Positions 33,650-44,783 are shown, numbered from the stretch's first letter. The stretch: 64,000 nt of DNA from Augochlora pura (GCF_028453695.1 NC_135776.1:11168663-11232662); one strand, 5' to 3'. A program made the numbers and translations. Notes: generated by a model from the sequence alone, not told the origin.

Positions 33650-34440
33650 TTTTAGTTTCTCCGGTGTTTCTAAATTTGAGCCGCGCTGTTATCGCAGAGG
33701 GGAGTGCTCAGCAATTATTCAAGTAACACAGGCAAATAGTCGGCGCGGTTGATGCGCGGTGCGTTTGCCCGCTGAAACATTGAACAGGTTTCGTTTCGCC
33801 TAATGCCGAACACACATAGTTCGATGCATTATTTATGACATAATCATCGAATCGTTTGAGCCGGCGCGTGCGCGCGCGCGCACGCGAACGCGAACGCGAG
33901 AAAACTGCCTCTCAATATTCGATCCATCGCTGATCAATGAACCGTTCCTGTAATGAATTTCCCGTGTAATATATGCTCTTGGCGCAGACGAGTAATGTTC
34001 CTGCCGTGTATTCGGCGTGAATGAACGCTTGTAATCGCGAAATGGCGCGGAAGGATCAATGTACTGATGGCGGGAACCTACGAAAAAAACTCGCATGAAA
34101 CGGTCGGAAAAACAGCGAACCTATATTGCATTAGTCAATTTTTATGTCGCTGTAAATTTGCCAGGGTAAATCGCTCGAGGGAACACTGCGCCCAGCTGCG
34201 ACCGGGATCCAACAACATTTCAAAATACTCTTATGAACATTTCGGCAGACACGCCCGTATGCACACGCATACGCACAGGCGGCAAACGGAACACGTCTCT
34301 ATGGGAGTCGAATTTAGAGCGCTAGTTTTCCGACAAATAAAACAGATATCCATATGGAGCGATTCACTTCTGTTTTATTTATTGAAAGTACGTTGTTACT
34401 GTGTACACGTATTATTAATATAAACGTAATATTAACCTGT
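33650..34440. other. CpG-rich stretch with an alternating GC tract
   Basis: GCGTGCGCGCGCGCGCACGC at about 33866-33885 is alternating purine-pyrimidine, a possible left-handed DNA former. Overlapping frames at 33833-34423 are not recognised. Confidence 0.4.
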
Positions 34441-34558
34441 ATACGTATTACAAATGCAAGGGTATGGCTTTTAGCAAATATAATCTTCAATATTAAAGCG
34501 AACAGTCCGAGAGCAAAATACACTGTATCCTAAAAGTCCAATCTATGTCTGGATGGTA

Positions 34559-35084
34559 TTAACCTCTTAGGCACGTGAATGAAATTTTTCATACCAAAAT
34601 TACGATTTTTCTTAATTTACGATTCTTTTTTATATAGTTATATATAGTATTAGCTATATATATTCCTGTCTTAGCGTATTGTACATATACCCTTTCATTT
34701 TAATCGTTTACTTTAACACTTTAACGACCGCACGTCTACGCAGTCAAACGTCGCCAGCCGCCGATATTTGCTTCACAATTTACATGGTACACAACCGTAG
34801 TTTAATCAAAAATTAAAATTAGGCAATAATTACCTATAATCAAAGACGTGGCAATGAAATATGAAGCCAATAGCAATATCCACACTTGTTTACATTCATA
34901 AATTATCACACAAAGAGTGTGGTACTGGCCAAAAACCTTCGGCGGTAGCATCACACACATGTTGTGTGAGCGGTCGGTAACGGTTGTTCCGGCTATCACA
35001 CACATGTTGTGTGAGCGGTCGTTAAAGTGTTAATAACTAATGATACAATTGAGTAAAACACGAAACATCCACAAAAGAGGTTAA
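34559..35084. mobile_element. TTAA MITE inside repeat A copy 3, 526 bp including a nested element
   Basis: Left TTAACCTCTTAGGCACGTG; right CACAAAAGAGGTTAA, giving a 10-bp perfect TTAACCTCTT inversion. Copy 1 of repeat A reads straight through the site (GGTATTGAAAATACC). Removing the nested 321 bp leaves about 205 bp. A related left end (TTAACCTGTTAGGCACG) occurs at about 62015. Confidence 0.88.
34713..35033. mobile_element. TTAA MITE nested in a MITE, 321 bp, perfect 19-bp inverted termini
   Basis: Both ends are TTAACACTTTAACGACCGC. Immediately inside the right terminus TCACACACATGTTGTGTGA (34996-35014) forms a hairpin with 7-bp arms, and an almost identical TCACACACATGTTGTGTGA plus GCGGTCG block lies about 45 bp further in. 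No coding capacity. Confidence 0.93.
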
Positions 35085-35670
35085 AAATGCCAAATATTAA
35101 CTTATCCTGGAGAAATTTGCGATATTAGGTAGCATAGCTTCGAGCGCGACAGATTTTCTTAAATACCGGCAGATTTAGGGTTTGCGTCGAAAAAATAATA
35201 CCGCGCAAACGTATCCGAGCCTCGTGCAGAGGCAGCAATGTGTATTTTCAGTCGTTTGCGTATTTGTTAAAGAAATTATATGCTAAAATCCAAAAGATTG
35301 GCTACAGGTTCCGAGATTTCTCGCTAGCAGCGCCATTGTCGTTTTCCCAGCAGAAAGATGCATCGCGGACAAGCTCGTCTGCGATCATAGTTGGCTAGAG
35401 CCGGAAATGCGGGACATTTCTGTCGATTTTCGATTCCAGCGGCGGCCATCTCGTAGCGCCATGCATGCTTCCACAGCCTCGCGATTCGCGCTATGCCGTG
35501 GACTATTACAAAATCCGCGACGTGTTAAAATTGAATATTTTGAACACCGTAGCGACATAGATTGGGCTCTCGGGAATCAGAATATTCCTCTCCCGAAATC
35601 CGCAGCTCGATATTCATGAATATATCTGCTGAGAGCCAACTCCGTCAAGGTTAAATTGAGAAGCTCAGTC

Positions 35671-36203
35671 TTAACCTTTTCGCTCCGAATGACGTATATA
35701 TCCGTCATCCATATGAAAACTCGCGGAGCCGAACGTCGGATATATCCGACATACCGGTAAAATCACGGTCTAATTTTTAGATAGCACAGCCTCTTGCGAC
35801 TGATGCGTGAATCTTTTGACGAAACAAATAAACGACACACCACTCAAATTATATTCGTTATATCTGCATTTTTCGATTACTACTGTGTTACATGCCATAA
35901 AGGAATAGAAAATCGAAAGTACTAAGTTTATAGGATAAATAATTTCAGTGAAGTTTTGTATTGGTACGTCTACCTGCTGTATAAAAATATCCTCTCATTT
36001 CTTATAAGTATTATAAGTTACTATCATTTTGAATAAAGTGGTTAGGTTGTGCCCTTCACAAAATGGCATCAAGAGAATTGCAACTGGCGTGCAACTTGGC
36101 TAGATTGAGAATTGATTTGGATAGCAATGTGCACACTTTCGGCGGGAGGACCCGTTCAGAAGTGGCGCAACGGCGGACTGATTCGCCGTAGCAAAAGGGT
36201 TCA
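35671..36203. mobile_element. TTAA MITE, 533 bp (TTAACCTTTTCGCTCC type)
   Basis: Left TTAACCTTTTCGCTCCGAAT; the reverse complement of the right end is TGAACCCTTTTGCTACGGC, so the right TTAA is mutated to TTCA. Near-palindrome GACGTATATATCCGTC at 35691-35706, 20 bp inside the left end, and perfect palindrome GTCGGATATATCCGAC at 35735-35750. A 42-codon frame, 36063-36191, begins MASRELQLACNLARLRIDLD and ends in the right terminus; I do not recognise it and it may be chance. Confidence 0.8.
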
Positions 36204-36423
36204 TGATGCCGACTAGATTCTAGGGGTAGAAGTATTTGTTTCGCTGAAATAAGTATAATAAGGGTGGGAAAATTTATTTTATGCTCTTCTTTTAGGCGGT
36301 TAATATTTTTCGAAATCAGTTAATGACTTCACAGATGATGGAAATAAAGGGTGGTCCATCTAGTGTTTGGAATTTGAACTATCACTTATTTGGCTTTAGA
36401 AACAACCAATCGTCGTTCGGAAA

Positions 36424-36711
36424 GTGGCAGATATTTGCATACCCTCTGAAATTTACGAAATGGGTCGCTATTCGCTTCAAGAAAGTTGGGAAATATTAAA
36501 AACTTATTTCCAAAGTGGTGAGTCTTCAACTCAAACTGTGAGAAATCTGAAGACAAAATTTAAAAAAAAAAATGTGCCAAGAACTCAATATGTGGATCAA
36601 TTCGTAAAGCGAGTTCGTGAAACTGGAATGTTGGTGGATAAACCAACTCGTGTACGTACTCGTCCAGTGCGCTCAACTGAAAATATTGCTGCTGCAATGA
36701 AGAAGGAATAG
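36424..36711 (+). pseudogene. Rosa-type mariner transposase, N-terminal part
   Basis: Open from 36424. The likely start is the ATG at 36460 (MGRYSLQESWEILKTYFQSG), because the upstream part begins with GTG. It contains a helix-turn-helix (YSLQESWEILKTYF, STQTVRNLKTKFK) followed by the basic linker RVRTRPVRSTENIAAAMKKE, then TAG at 36709-36711. Known: this domain of Tc1/mariner transposases binds the terminal repeats. The frame ends at the deletion junction, so it could at most make an ~83-residue DNA-binding fragment. Whether it is expressed is unknown. Confidence 0.85.
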
Positions 36712-37142
36712 CCGTAACCGTCAATGGCGAGCGCTACCGCGCAATGTTGAACGATTGGTTCTTCGAACAAATTGAAGATGAAGACTTGGACGATATTTGG
36801 TTTCAACAGGACGGTGCTACGTGTAACACAGCGAACGCCACAATCGATGTTTTGCGACCAGTCTTCGGAAATCGGATAATTAGCAGAAATACTGATGTGA
36901 ATTGGCCACCAAGAAGCTGCGATTTGACGCCATTGGATTATTATCTTTGGGGAGCGGTAAAAGATAAATGTTACGCCAACAATCCAGTAACAATTGAAGA
37001 CCTCAAGGTCGAAATTGATGCTGCTATTGGTGCGATTATGCCTGTAACCATCGAAAATGTACTCAAAAATTGGGTGGACCGGGTGGACTACTGTCAAGTC
37101 AGCCATGGTGGTCATTTGACCGAAATCATATTTCATAAATAA
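36711..37142 (+). pseudogene. Rosa-type mariner transposase, C-terminal catalytic part
   Basis: In another frame from GCC 36711: AVTVNGERYRAML, then DDIWFQQDGATCNTA (second catalytic Asp) and WPPRSCDLTPLDYYLWG (third), ending at TAA 37142. Forty-one residues separate these two aspartates, the DD41D spacing of the rosa family, against DD34D in typical mariners. The C-terminal stretch VDYCQVSHGGHLTEIIFHK lies next to the right terminus. The first catalytic Asp and the region between RSTENIAAA and AVTVNG are gone, so it cannot transpose. Confidence 0.88.
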
Positions 37143-37248
37143 ATGTCATGAAACAACCTTTTGAATAAATGTTCAACCAATGAAAAATATTAAGCCGTTT
37201 TTTTTTATAGCAAAATGAAATTCCAATTTTTAAATGGACCACCCTGTA

Positions 37249-38142
37249 CATTTGGTACGATTATATGAAAGTACAGACTACTGGGTATTAGTAAGAAAAT
37301 ATTTTTGTACTAATATCATTGTCAGTGTCACATTTACATTTTTTGAAAATCGCCTTCTTATAATTTCTTCATTTTTTATTTTTATTTCACTACTTTATTT
37401 AGTTCTATTTATCTTATGCACTGAACACGATAATATTGATGTGTAAACAACATGTTATTTGCTTAATTTATTCAATTTATTTACTCACATGTTTAGAGTA
37501 CATAAAGTTTTTCAATTTTATTGGCAAGTGTCTCTTGCAACTAAAATTAATGTGATAATTTAATGCATAAAGCATTGCGTTGCATAAATTCTGTTAAAAT
37601 ATTCTGTACATTACGATTATTAAAGATACAGGTCAATATTCATTTCATAATAATACACGTTTATATTGACAATCATTTATTGTTCCTTCAGTATTAATAA
37701 TGTTAATTTAGTTGGCACGATAAATGATTACATCACAATAAATGATTAGAACATGATAAACCACCCGCAAGTGACGCCACGTGTAATTATAAAACATATC
37801 GAAGAAACGAAAATAAAGAAAACGACGGGAATATAATTACAAAAAATTGTAATACCGACGTTTGTTCATAACAATTTCCTGCGGCTCACGATTCAAACTG
37901 GGAGCTCTTTGTGTTGCCTAAAGATCCGCGGACTGATTACATCGCGCTCTGTTGATATTTCGTATAGTTTCTGGTTTTAATCTGAACGTCGCCGTCCTCT
38001 TTTTCTGCCGGAGAATCTCGCCATCTTTCTTCTCATTAACTGCAACTGAATATCGTTTCTCATGTTTATTCAAACGAGGAGAAATCAATTTGTATCAAGA
38101 AGAACGGTCTGCGGAGTTACTGGCGCACACCATTCCCCAGGA
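37249..38142. other. AT-rich sequence, CpG-richer at the end; no gene seen
   Basis: The 70-codon frame 37234-37446 begins inside the transposon terminus and is hydrophobic but unrecognised. Confidence 0.35.
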
Positions 38143-38177
38143 GGGGTCCCTCTCTCTTTCTTTATTTCTCTCCCCCC

Positions 38178-38214
<37 letters not shown>
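38143..38214. repeat. (CT)n microsatellite
   Basis: CTCTCTCTCTCTCTCTCTCT-type run with small interruptions. Confidence 0.92.
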
Positions 38215-38215
<1 letters not shown>

Positions 38216-38399
38216 GTACTACTGGAATGAGCTCTGCGATTATGAAACAGCGTATACTATATTTCACTGTTGTACCAGAAGATTAATCAGCTTCGGCGTT
38301 TAATGACACAGCGGTCAAGTGGCGACCCCGGAATAAGAGTTCGAAAAGTTCGAAATTAATAAGCCTGTGCCCTATAGATCGGTTGACCGGACCACCGAG

Positions 38400-38830
38400 G
38401 AATATTATTTATTGTAGTATTATAGTATTTATTAGTGTACTATGTTTTGTGCTGTTATATATACTAAGATATAATATAATTCAAAACTATTTTTATGTTA
38501 TAATAAACTGTATAATGTGCTATTATTTATTGTTGTATTATAATATTTATTAGTGTACTATGTTTTACGCTGTTATATATAATAAGATATAATGTAATTC
38601 AAAATTGTTTATAGAGTATACTATATATACGTTGGAATGATTTGGTCACGAATAAAAATCACGTTGTTTAAAATATTAACCCCTTGCAGTCGTAGCCATT
38701 TTAAACTGAAAATTCAAAATTGTTTTTATATTATAATAAACTGTATAGTATGCTATTACTTATTATAGTGTTATAGTATTTATTAGTGTACTATGTTTTA
38801 CGCTGTTAGATAGAATGGGATATAATATTA
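38400..38830. repeat. ~120-bp AT-rich unit, three copies, around a MITE-like segment
   Basis: TTTATTAGTGTACTATGTTTT then G/CGCTGTTA recurs at about 38428, 38549 and 38778. Between the second and third copies TTAACCCCTTGCAGTCGTAG and ATTTTAAACTGAAAATTCAA (38682-38720) repeat the segment at about 30538-30580. Confidence 0.75.
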
Positions 38831-39884
38831 TCTATCGATGTAATGATGTTTATGTATAATATATTATCAATATTATTGAATATTGTAGTAATAATATTGT
38901 TATAATTTTGTAATATTATATGATGTTGTATATTACAGTGCACAGTGTAAAACAGAATACAGTCATAATTAGTATAATACTGTATTATACCACTTAAATA
39001 TGCCATTTTATGGTATATTTTATAAAATATTGTTGTATAATATATATTATACAATTAATCATATATAGTCAATCAATCTCATCACGTTCTTTCCGTATAT
39101 GTGTGAATAATACCTACAACAACAGCAAAAAATATTGAAATAGATAACAATAAAATAAAAGAATGAACATAATTCAGAATCTACCTATAAATTACTAATT
39201 TCTCTTAATTAATAAGTCAGGATATCCTATACGCTCAATCTCGTCGCGTGCTTTCTGAAAATAAACGAACAATGTCTGTAGGAGCAGCGAAAAATATTTC
39301 CAGACTACGCCGTGCATTTCACGGACACGTGTCCCTCGAAATACCCAAAGAAAATACATCGGACATTTTCCGTCCGCCATTAATACGCCGCGTCCCGGTA
39401 ATTGCAATATTTCAGTATTACGCTTTAATACGCCCATACATCCCCATAGAAGCGACTGTTGTTTTTCGTAGAAGCTTCCCCAATTCCCTTGCTACAATAT
39501 TTCACCGGTATGCAGCGAGCGCTTCACGTGTTTTGACACGCGTCAGAACAGGACTTTGCGCCGGGCGGAGCCGCGCGGAGCACTGCCCGGCTTCAGAATT
39601 TTATCGTTCATCAAATCCCGTTAATGAGCCGAGGATAAAGCAGAGGGTACAGTTTTGATGCCGCGATTGCATACCAGGCTATCTCGTTAATTTAACGATT
39701 CTCGATCAACGCCGATGAGAGAATTTCTTTCCTCGATCCGCTCTCTGCATTACTAGCTCAATACCGCTCTGCAGTTTCATCGATAATTAATGCGATTTTA
39801 TATGTAATTTATAGCACGTGCATCGGCCGCATGTCGAATTCCCTATACGCCGGGAAAATGTTTTCTCCTGCTCGCTTTCATCTA
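38831..39884. other. AT-rich, then CpG-rich (39240-39830); no gene supported
   Basis: A 136-codon plus frame (39248-39658) overlaps an 80-codon minus frame. No domain, no tie to exons; treated as a stop-poor stretch. Confidence 0.35.
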
Positions 39885-40233
39885 CAGGGTGTCCGAAAAA
39901 TGTCTAACAATCTGGAAATGAGGGATTCCTGGGGTGAATTCAAGTAACTTTTTCCTTTACAATAATTTCCTCCGAACCATCGTTAACGTGTTACTAACGA
40001 AAACCATGGACCAATGAGAGGCGAATGTCGCTGGCGCGAGACGACCGAGACAATGAACAGAACTGACCATCGTTGCCGCTTCGCGTTAGCTGATTTCGCC
40101 TCTCATTAGTCACTGTATTTCATTAATAACTTGTTAACGGCGCCTCGTAGAATATTTTTGTAAAGAAAAAAGTTACTTAAAATGAACTCAGGTACCCCCC
40201 ATTTTCGAATTGTAAGACATTTTTGGGACACCC
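39885..40233. mobile_element. Fold-back MITE, GGGTGTCC ends, 349 bp
   Basis: Left arm CAGGGTGTCCGAAAAATGTC; right arm, reversed, GGGTGTCCCAAAAATGTC. The arms stay matched for about 115 bp (TCCTTTACAATAATTTCCTC against TTCTTTACAAAAATATTCTA; GTTAACGTGTTACTAACGA against GTTAACAAGTTATTAATGA). TA at both outer edges. The transcript would fold into one long hairpin. No coding capacity. Confidence 0.92.
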
Positions 40234-40745
40234 TATGCAGACTATTTTACGGACCATGATTAAACGACTTTTTAAAGTCAAGTATTATAATGAAAATGAC
40301 AAGAAATAGTAATTTGCAAAAACATGTCCTCCAAGCTGAAGGATAAACACAATGTGAGGAACATTTGAAATTTGGTTAGGTTTTGAGACAACACTTGTTG
40401 CTAATAAGTTGTACAGAAGCAAGTCAGTTTGCTCCAAGCTGCTAACGATAGCTAAAAACATTTGCTTTTTGCAACCCCTCGCATTTTTTTTATTTGCATC
40501 ATTGGAACATATCTGCGGTTTTTTCTTCCGGAACTACAATTATTTATCTGGTTCTAGCGTAAGCTGCTAAATAAAACCGGACTCGTATACCAGTTATCAA
40601 TATATAAACTGTAACATTTCCCGAAATAATCTTCCATTAAAGCCAAAACTATATATGTATAAAGCTATTATAGTACAAAAACGCAGAGGACATATATACA
40701 TCTACCCCTTTCGTATCTACTGTCAGACTTACTAGAGTGTATATA
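40234..40745. other. Unique sequence between two fold-back MITEs
   Basis: No open frame or repeat recognised. Confidence 0.35.
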
Positions 40746-40977
40746 CGAGGTGCCCCAAAAATGTCTAACAATCCGATCAGTCGAACTAATCAGCGGAACT
40801 GCGCTTCGTCAACTCAGCCGATTCGCGCTAGGTGATCTCACCTCCTATTGGTCACAGTTTTTAGTTAATAACTCATAATCAAAGCCGCGGATTGCATTTT
40901 CGCTAAGGAAGAAATTATTTCAATTAACATCAGGTATCTCGCATTTCCGGATTGTTAGACATCTTTGGGACACCCTG
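40746..40977. mobile_element. Fold-back MITE, GGGTGTCC ends, 232 bp
   Basis: Left CGAGGTGCCCCAAAAATGTC; right, reversed, CAGGGTGTCCCAAAGATGTC then TAACAATCCGG. TA at both outer edges. Same family as 39885-40233, but with a shorter and more decayed interior. Confidence 0.88.
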
Positions 40978-42078
40978 TATAACTCGAGGCACCTAAATGA
41001 ACTCCGGCGCTGTTCTCTTCAGAACAGCAGCTTTTCGGAAAATCAGGATATTCTCTCCGTAGACAATATCTTTATCGGTTATTCACTCCATTGAATTTCA
41101 CGTTAATTTTCCACGGTTCTCCGGAATTTTAGTGCTGATTTATTAATATTTAATTAAGGACGACGGAGAGTCTTGCGTAGCTGGCATCGTTATTAATCAA
41201 TTTCACGGTTTCCTCACGTATAGGCGGGAGATCGCCGCAGCCGATAAATTAATTAAAATAATGCTGCCTATCGTTCAATATTATTCCGGCTGAATAAATG
41301 TTACTTTTCGACATGCGGTAGAATTTAATTGACGACAAACGCGAATTTACGACTGCCTCCAAACGCGCATAATTTCTATTTAAATTGTAATTTGTGAGAC
41401 GAGCATTTCGTAACGAGCCGCAAACATCCAATACAATATATGGGGAACATGAAAATTGATGTCTGATCAGTGAACGATAAAGATGAAACAATATGTTGTT
41501 AATCTGGTATCTGCCGGCTATTTTTAGGGAAAAAATCGGAACATTGTTGTTTTTCAGACTTTCACTGTGTTGTTAAAATTAGAACAATAGTAATAATAAT
41601 GATAATAATTATTTGATGTCAACAGAAAAAATCCTTTGTTACATAGTGTATAATAAGAAATAAGATATAGAAATATAGATAAAGAATTAAGTAAATAAAT
41701 TTGCTGCAGTAAAAACGGAGCATTTAAAGAAATAAATTATTGGCATAGCTAAGTGTTCCGCTAAAAAGACTCGATTTGGGAAACATTCAAATTAAGTTAA
41801 CCGTCTAGTCTAGAGTTTACGTACACTATATTTTGTATTACACTAAGTTAATTGTATATACGTGTAATTAATTAATTATATTGTGAGGAATTAATAGTCT
41901 AGTTTTTTTTTAAGCAGAACTAACATTATAACTCTGCTGAAATAATTAATATAAATGATTAATATAATCATGTAAACTGTTAAACAGGAATTATTATTTC
42001 ACTGATTCAGAGATTTGTTGCAGCAAGTTTGAACTAAAAATATTATTAGTGTTTGACAATATAAATTTTATCAATTTA
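40978..42078. other. Unique sequence, no gene seen
   Basis: Moderately CpG-rich to about 41240, AT-rich after. AATAATAATGATAATAATT simple run near 41590. The 80-codon minus frame 41249-41491 is unrecognised. Confidence 0.3.
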
Positions 42079-42280
42079 TTAACACTTTGCAGTCTAGTGT
42101 TGACTCTAAGGTACCATTAAAATTATTACGTCACATTCTAAAATAATTATTACATTGTCAAAGATTAGATTCAAGAAATTATTGAAACACGAGCCGCATA
42201 ATTTCATACGTAAAAAGTATAATACAATTTTCGTATAAAATGAAAATACTATAAGTCGGAAAAATTATGTTAGCTTATAT
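42079..42280 (+). mobile_element. GCACTCGAG-type MITE, right end lost
   Basis: Starts TTAACACTTTGCAGTCTAG then TGTTGACTCTAAGGTACC and contains TTAGATTCAAGAAATTATTG and ATGAAAATACTATAAGTCGG in the family order. Confidence 0.7.
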
Positions 42281-43497
42281 TAATTGCATTAATTTTATTA
42301 TATTAGTATTATTATCAATTTTGATGAGTCAATTCCATTATCAAAAGATTCGTAGAAATTCGCATGTAGCAAAAATCTTGAAAAGTTACAAGTTTATGTT
42401 AAGGTTAAATAACAATACGTTTAAATTAAAAGATAGGTTAGATAACTAGGAATCTAGAAATTAATTTAATAGCATATTCAAGTAAGTAGAAATGTGTAAG
42501 ACAGTTTAATTCCATAACTATTCTATACCTAAATCTATTTCTTTTCTTTTCATTCTTCTTATAGACATTACACGTGTTATCAAATATCAAAAGCATTATA
42601 CCAGTTATCATACAACAAATAAATTATACGAGAATCTTATAATTTACAGCGCAATTTGAACACTAAGAAGTCGTAAACTAACGGGAGCATTGTTGTTAAA
42701 GGGCGATCAAAAGTCCTTGCTCAGTAATTATTACTTCGTCTGAGGAAGTTGCGCCATTAATACGGGATTCTGAGTAATTAGCCAATTAATACCTTGGCCC
42801 CGTCGAGCTGTGTATAACCGACAGCTATAATGTAATATTAATGGTCCGTGAATCACCATTTATAACGATACGGTGTAACGGTGATCCCTCATCCCTCAAG
42901 CCTAGAGCCGGTTCAATCTTCAATGGATGCGTGAATTCACGAAATCGCCCCACCACCGGTGCCGGCCGAGCAATATATCCCGCACGTGAGTCGAATCAAG
43001 GGGAATTTCGGGAATGCAAATTCGATTTCGTATTTCAAGGGTGTAGATCAATGGCTGACCCACATTCGACGACTGTGCCATCGTTATTGTCTTCCAGCGA
43101 ACGGAATCCGTGTTGCCAAGGAGCTGATTTCGGGAATTCTCGCATTGCCGATCGCGCGCGCCCCCTCACACCCCCGTCGTTCTCCTCTCTTTCTTGCTCG
43201 CCCTCCATCAGCCCCATTACCTCCAACGATTTATTTCGATCCGTGTTTCGACGTTGTCAGCATTACTCGAACCGCAGGACAGTTTCCATTGGGATCTACA
43301 TACGTGATACTTGAAAACACGTTTACAACCGGACTTTTCCGACCGTGCGCCAAGATTAGTCGAACCGCACTCGCCGCATGTGGACGCGCTCGCTATCGTA
43401 AGTTACTGTGATTGATATAATATTGGTTTGATGTTAGTTATAAATATCCCTGGGTGTTAAATGTAATGCTAGAGGAACGTGGTTTGAAAAATAGAGC
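42281..43497. other. AT-rich, then CpG-rich (42690-43410); no gene supported
   Basis: Two plus frames of 157 (42841-43314) and 150 codons (42959-43411) overlap in different phases with a 63-codon minus frame inside them. All being open together indicates stop-poor DNA. A donor-like TCGTAAGTTA lies at 43395. Confidence 0.4.
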
Positions 43498-44122
43498 AAA
43501 TTTTAGAAGTTTAATGTTAGGTTAATATTAGTTTCATTTTAATTAAACATTAGATTCATTTTAGTTTATTTTAATTAAACATTAGATTCATTTTAGTTTC
43601 ATTTTAGTTAAATATTAATTCAATATTAGTTTAATATTGCTTTAATACTGGCTTAATGTTAGTTTAATATAAGTTTAATTCTGATTTAATATTAGTTTCA
43701 TTTTAGTTTCATTTTAGTTTCATTTTAGTTTCATTTTAGTTTCATATTAATTTAATATTAGTCTTATATTAGTTTCATATTAACTGTAATACAATATTTA
43801 ATATTTTTTTAAATTTAATATTAGTTCAATATTAGTTTAAATATTACTTTTATTCCGGTTTAACATTAATTTTATATTAATTTAATTCTGGTTTAATATT
43901 AATTTCATTTTAGTTTTATTTTAGTTTCATATCAGCTTAATATTAGTTTAATTTTAATTTCATATTCATTTAATATTAGTCTCAAACCGGTTTATTAGCG
44001 TTCCCCCAGGTAACATTAACCCGAGGGAACAGTCTTAGAAAAATAATTGAATTAGTTGAATATTAATTTCATATTATTTTAATATCAGTTTCATACTAGT
44101 CTAATGTTTAATTTAATATTAG
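43498..44122. repeat. Large minisatellite, TTTAGTTTCATT / TTAATATTAG units, ~620 bp
   Basis: Degenerate 10-12-bp words; homogeneous TTTTAGTTTCA stretches at about 43697-43745 indicate recent expansion. A non-repetitive insert with CpG and CCCCCAGG lies at 43986-44035. Confidence 0.9.
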
Positions 44123-44129
44123 TTCATCA

Positions 44130-44145
44130 CATTAATATTCGGACA
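44130..44145. other. 16-bp match to the Tc1-like element terminus
   Basis: CATTAATATTCGGACA is identical to 63188-63203 near the Tc1-like end. No further terminus is visible, so it may be a scrap or chance. Confidence 0.3.
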
Positions 44146-44298
44146 ACTGGCGGCAGGGCTAACCTTTTTAAAACTTCTCTAAATGAATTCAATTATTTAG
44201 ATAATGATGAACTAGTCTGCTAAACAATTGCTAAAATACACTTTTTAATATTGCTATTAGTTGAGTCGTCAAAAAACGGCGAACATTTATATTTAACA

Positions 44299-44357
44299 GC
44301 TTATAACTAGAAATCTCTGTCACGAGTCTGACGCGTTAAACTACGGCAAGGAGTTAA
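44299..44357 (+). mobile_element. TTAACCCCTTGCC-family MITE right end
   Basis: CTAGAAATCTCTGTCACGAG then TCTGACGCGTTAAACTACGG and AGTTAA. Same end as 5523-5583. Confidence 0.6.
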
Positions 44358-44481
44358 ATCAGGATCAATGTCTGTCGAGCATGCCTCACGAATGAATGAT
44401 AACACATAAAATAAGCAGAAAGATAAAGAAGAAAGAACTTTGTAACGAATGATGCTCGGTGTAACCTTTCATGCCTTAATA

Positions 44482-44535
44482 TTACTAGAAATCTCCGTCA
44501 CGAGTCTGACACGTTAAAGTACGACAAGGGTTTAA
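44482..44535 (+). mobile_element. TTAACCCCTTGCC-family MITE right end (second copy)
   Basis: CTAGAAATCTCCGTCACGAG then TCTGACACGTTAAAGTACGA and GGTTTAA, 180 bp after the first copy. The sequence between (AACGAATGATGCTCGGTGTAA) may be a shared interior. Confidence 0.6.
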
Positions 44536-44752
44536 ACAGTCTTACCTAATCTTGTCGTCGTGATTTATGTAATCGCATGACCCGGTTCATACGAGATATA
44601 ACATTCGGTCGAGTACAAAGAGTTGTCAGACTGTGTTTAGTGTGTGTCGGCATAGTTCCCGCATGAAAAAATCGTCTTCGCGATTGTAAGTCGTGAAGCT
44701 ATCCCGATGTAAATGGACGGCGCGACGCGACGCGACGCGGTATTTCTTCAAA

Positions 44753-44783
44753 TTAACCCTTTCGCTCCGTCGGGCGTTGTATA
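44753..44783 (+). mobile_element. TTAA MITE left end interrupted by a fold-back arm
   Basis: TTAACCCTTTCGCTCCGTCG matches the left end at 35671. It breaks off at TA (44782-44783), where the GGGTGT arm begins. A GACGC pentamer run (44719-44739) lies upstream. Confidence 0.6.

Larger units (their letters stand above)
34441..35671 (+). repeat. Repeat A, copy 3 (carries nested MITEs)
   Basis: Matches copy 1 from ATACGTATTACAAATGCAAG to GTCAAGGT, with a 526-bp insert (34559-35084). Its right end meets the MITE at 35671, at the site where copy 1 has CTTTAAG. Confidence 0.88.
36347..37246 (+). mobile_element. Internally deleted rosa-type (DD41D) mariner, 900 bp
   Basis: Terminal inverted repeats: left AAGGGTGGTCCATCTAGTGT, right (reverse complement) CAGGGTGGTCCATTTAAAAA; about 23 of 28 positions agree. 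TA flanks both ends (36345-36346 and 37247-37248). It encodes the two ends of one transposase, separated by a deletion. Confidence 0.93.

Noticed and set aside
33866..33900. Alternating GC tract as a functional Z-DNA site
   Set aside because: The sequence could adopt that form but nothing nearby supports a role.
39248..39658. 136-codon plus frame
   Set aside because: CpG-rich stretch, overlapping minus frame, no recognisable domain.
42841..43411. Overlapping 157- and 150-codon plus-strand frames
   Set aside because: Different phases are open at once, with a 63-codon minus frame inside, and no domain is recognisable. This is what stop-poor CpG-rich DNA gives by chance.
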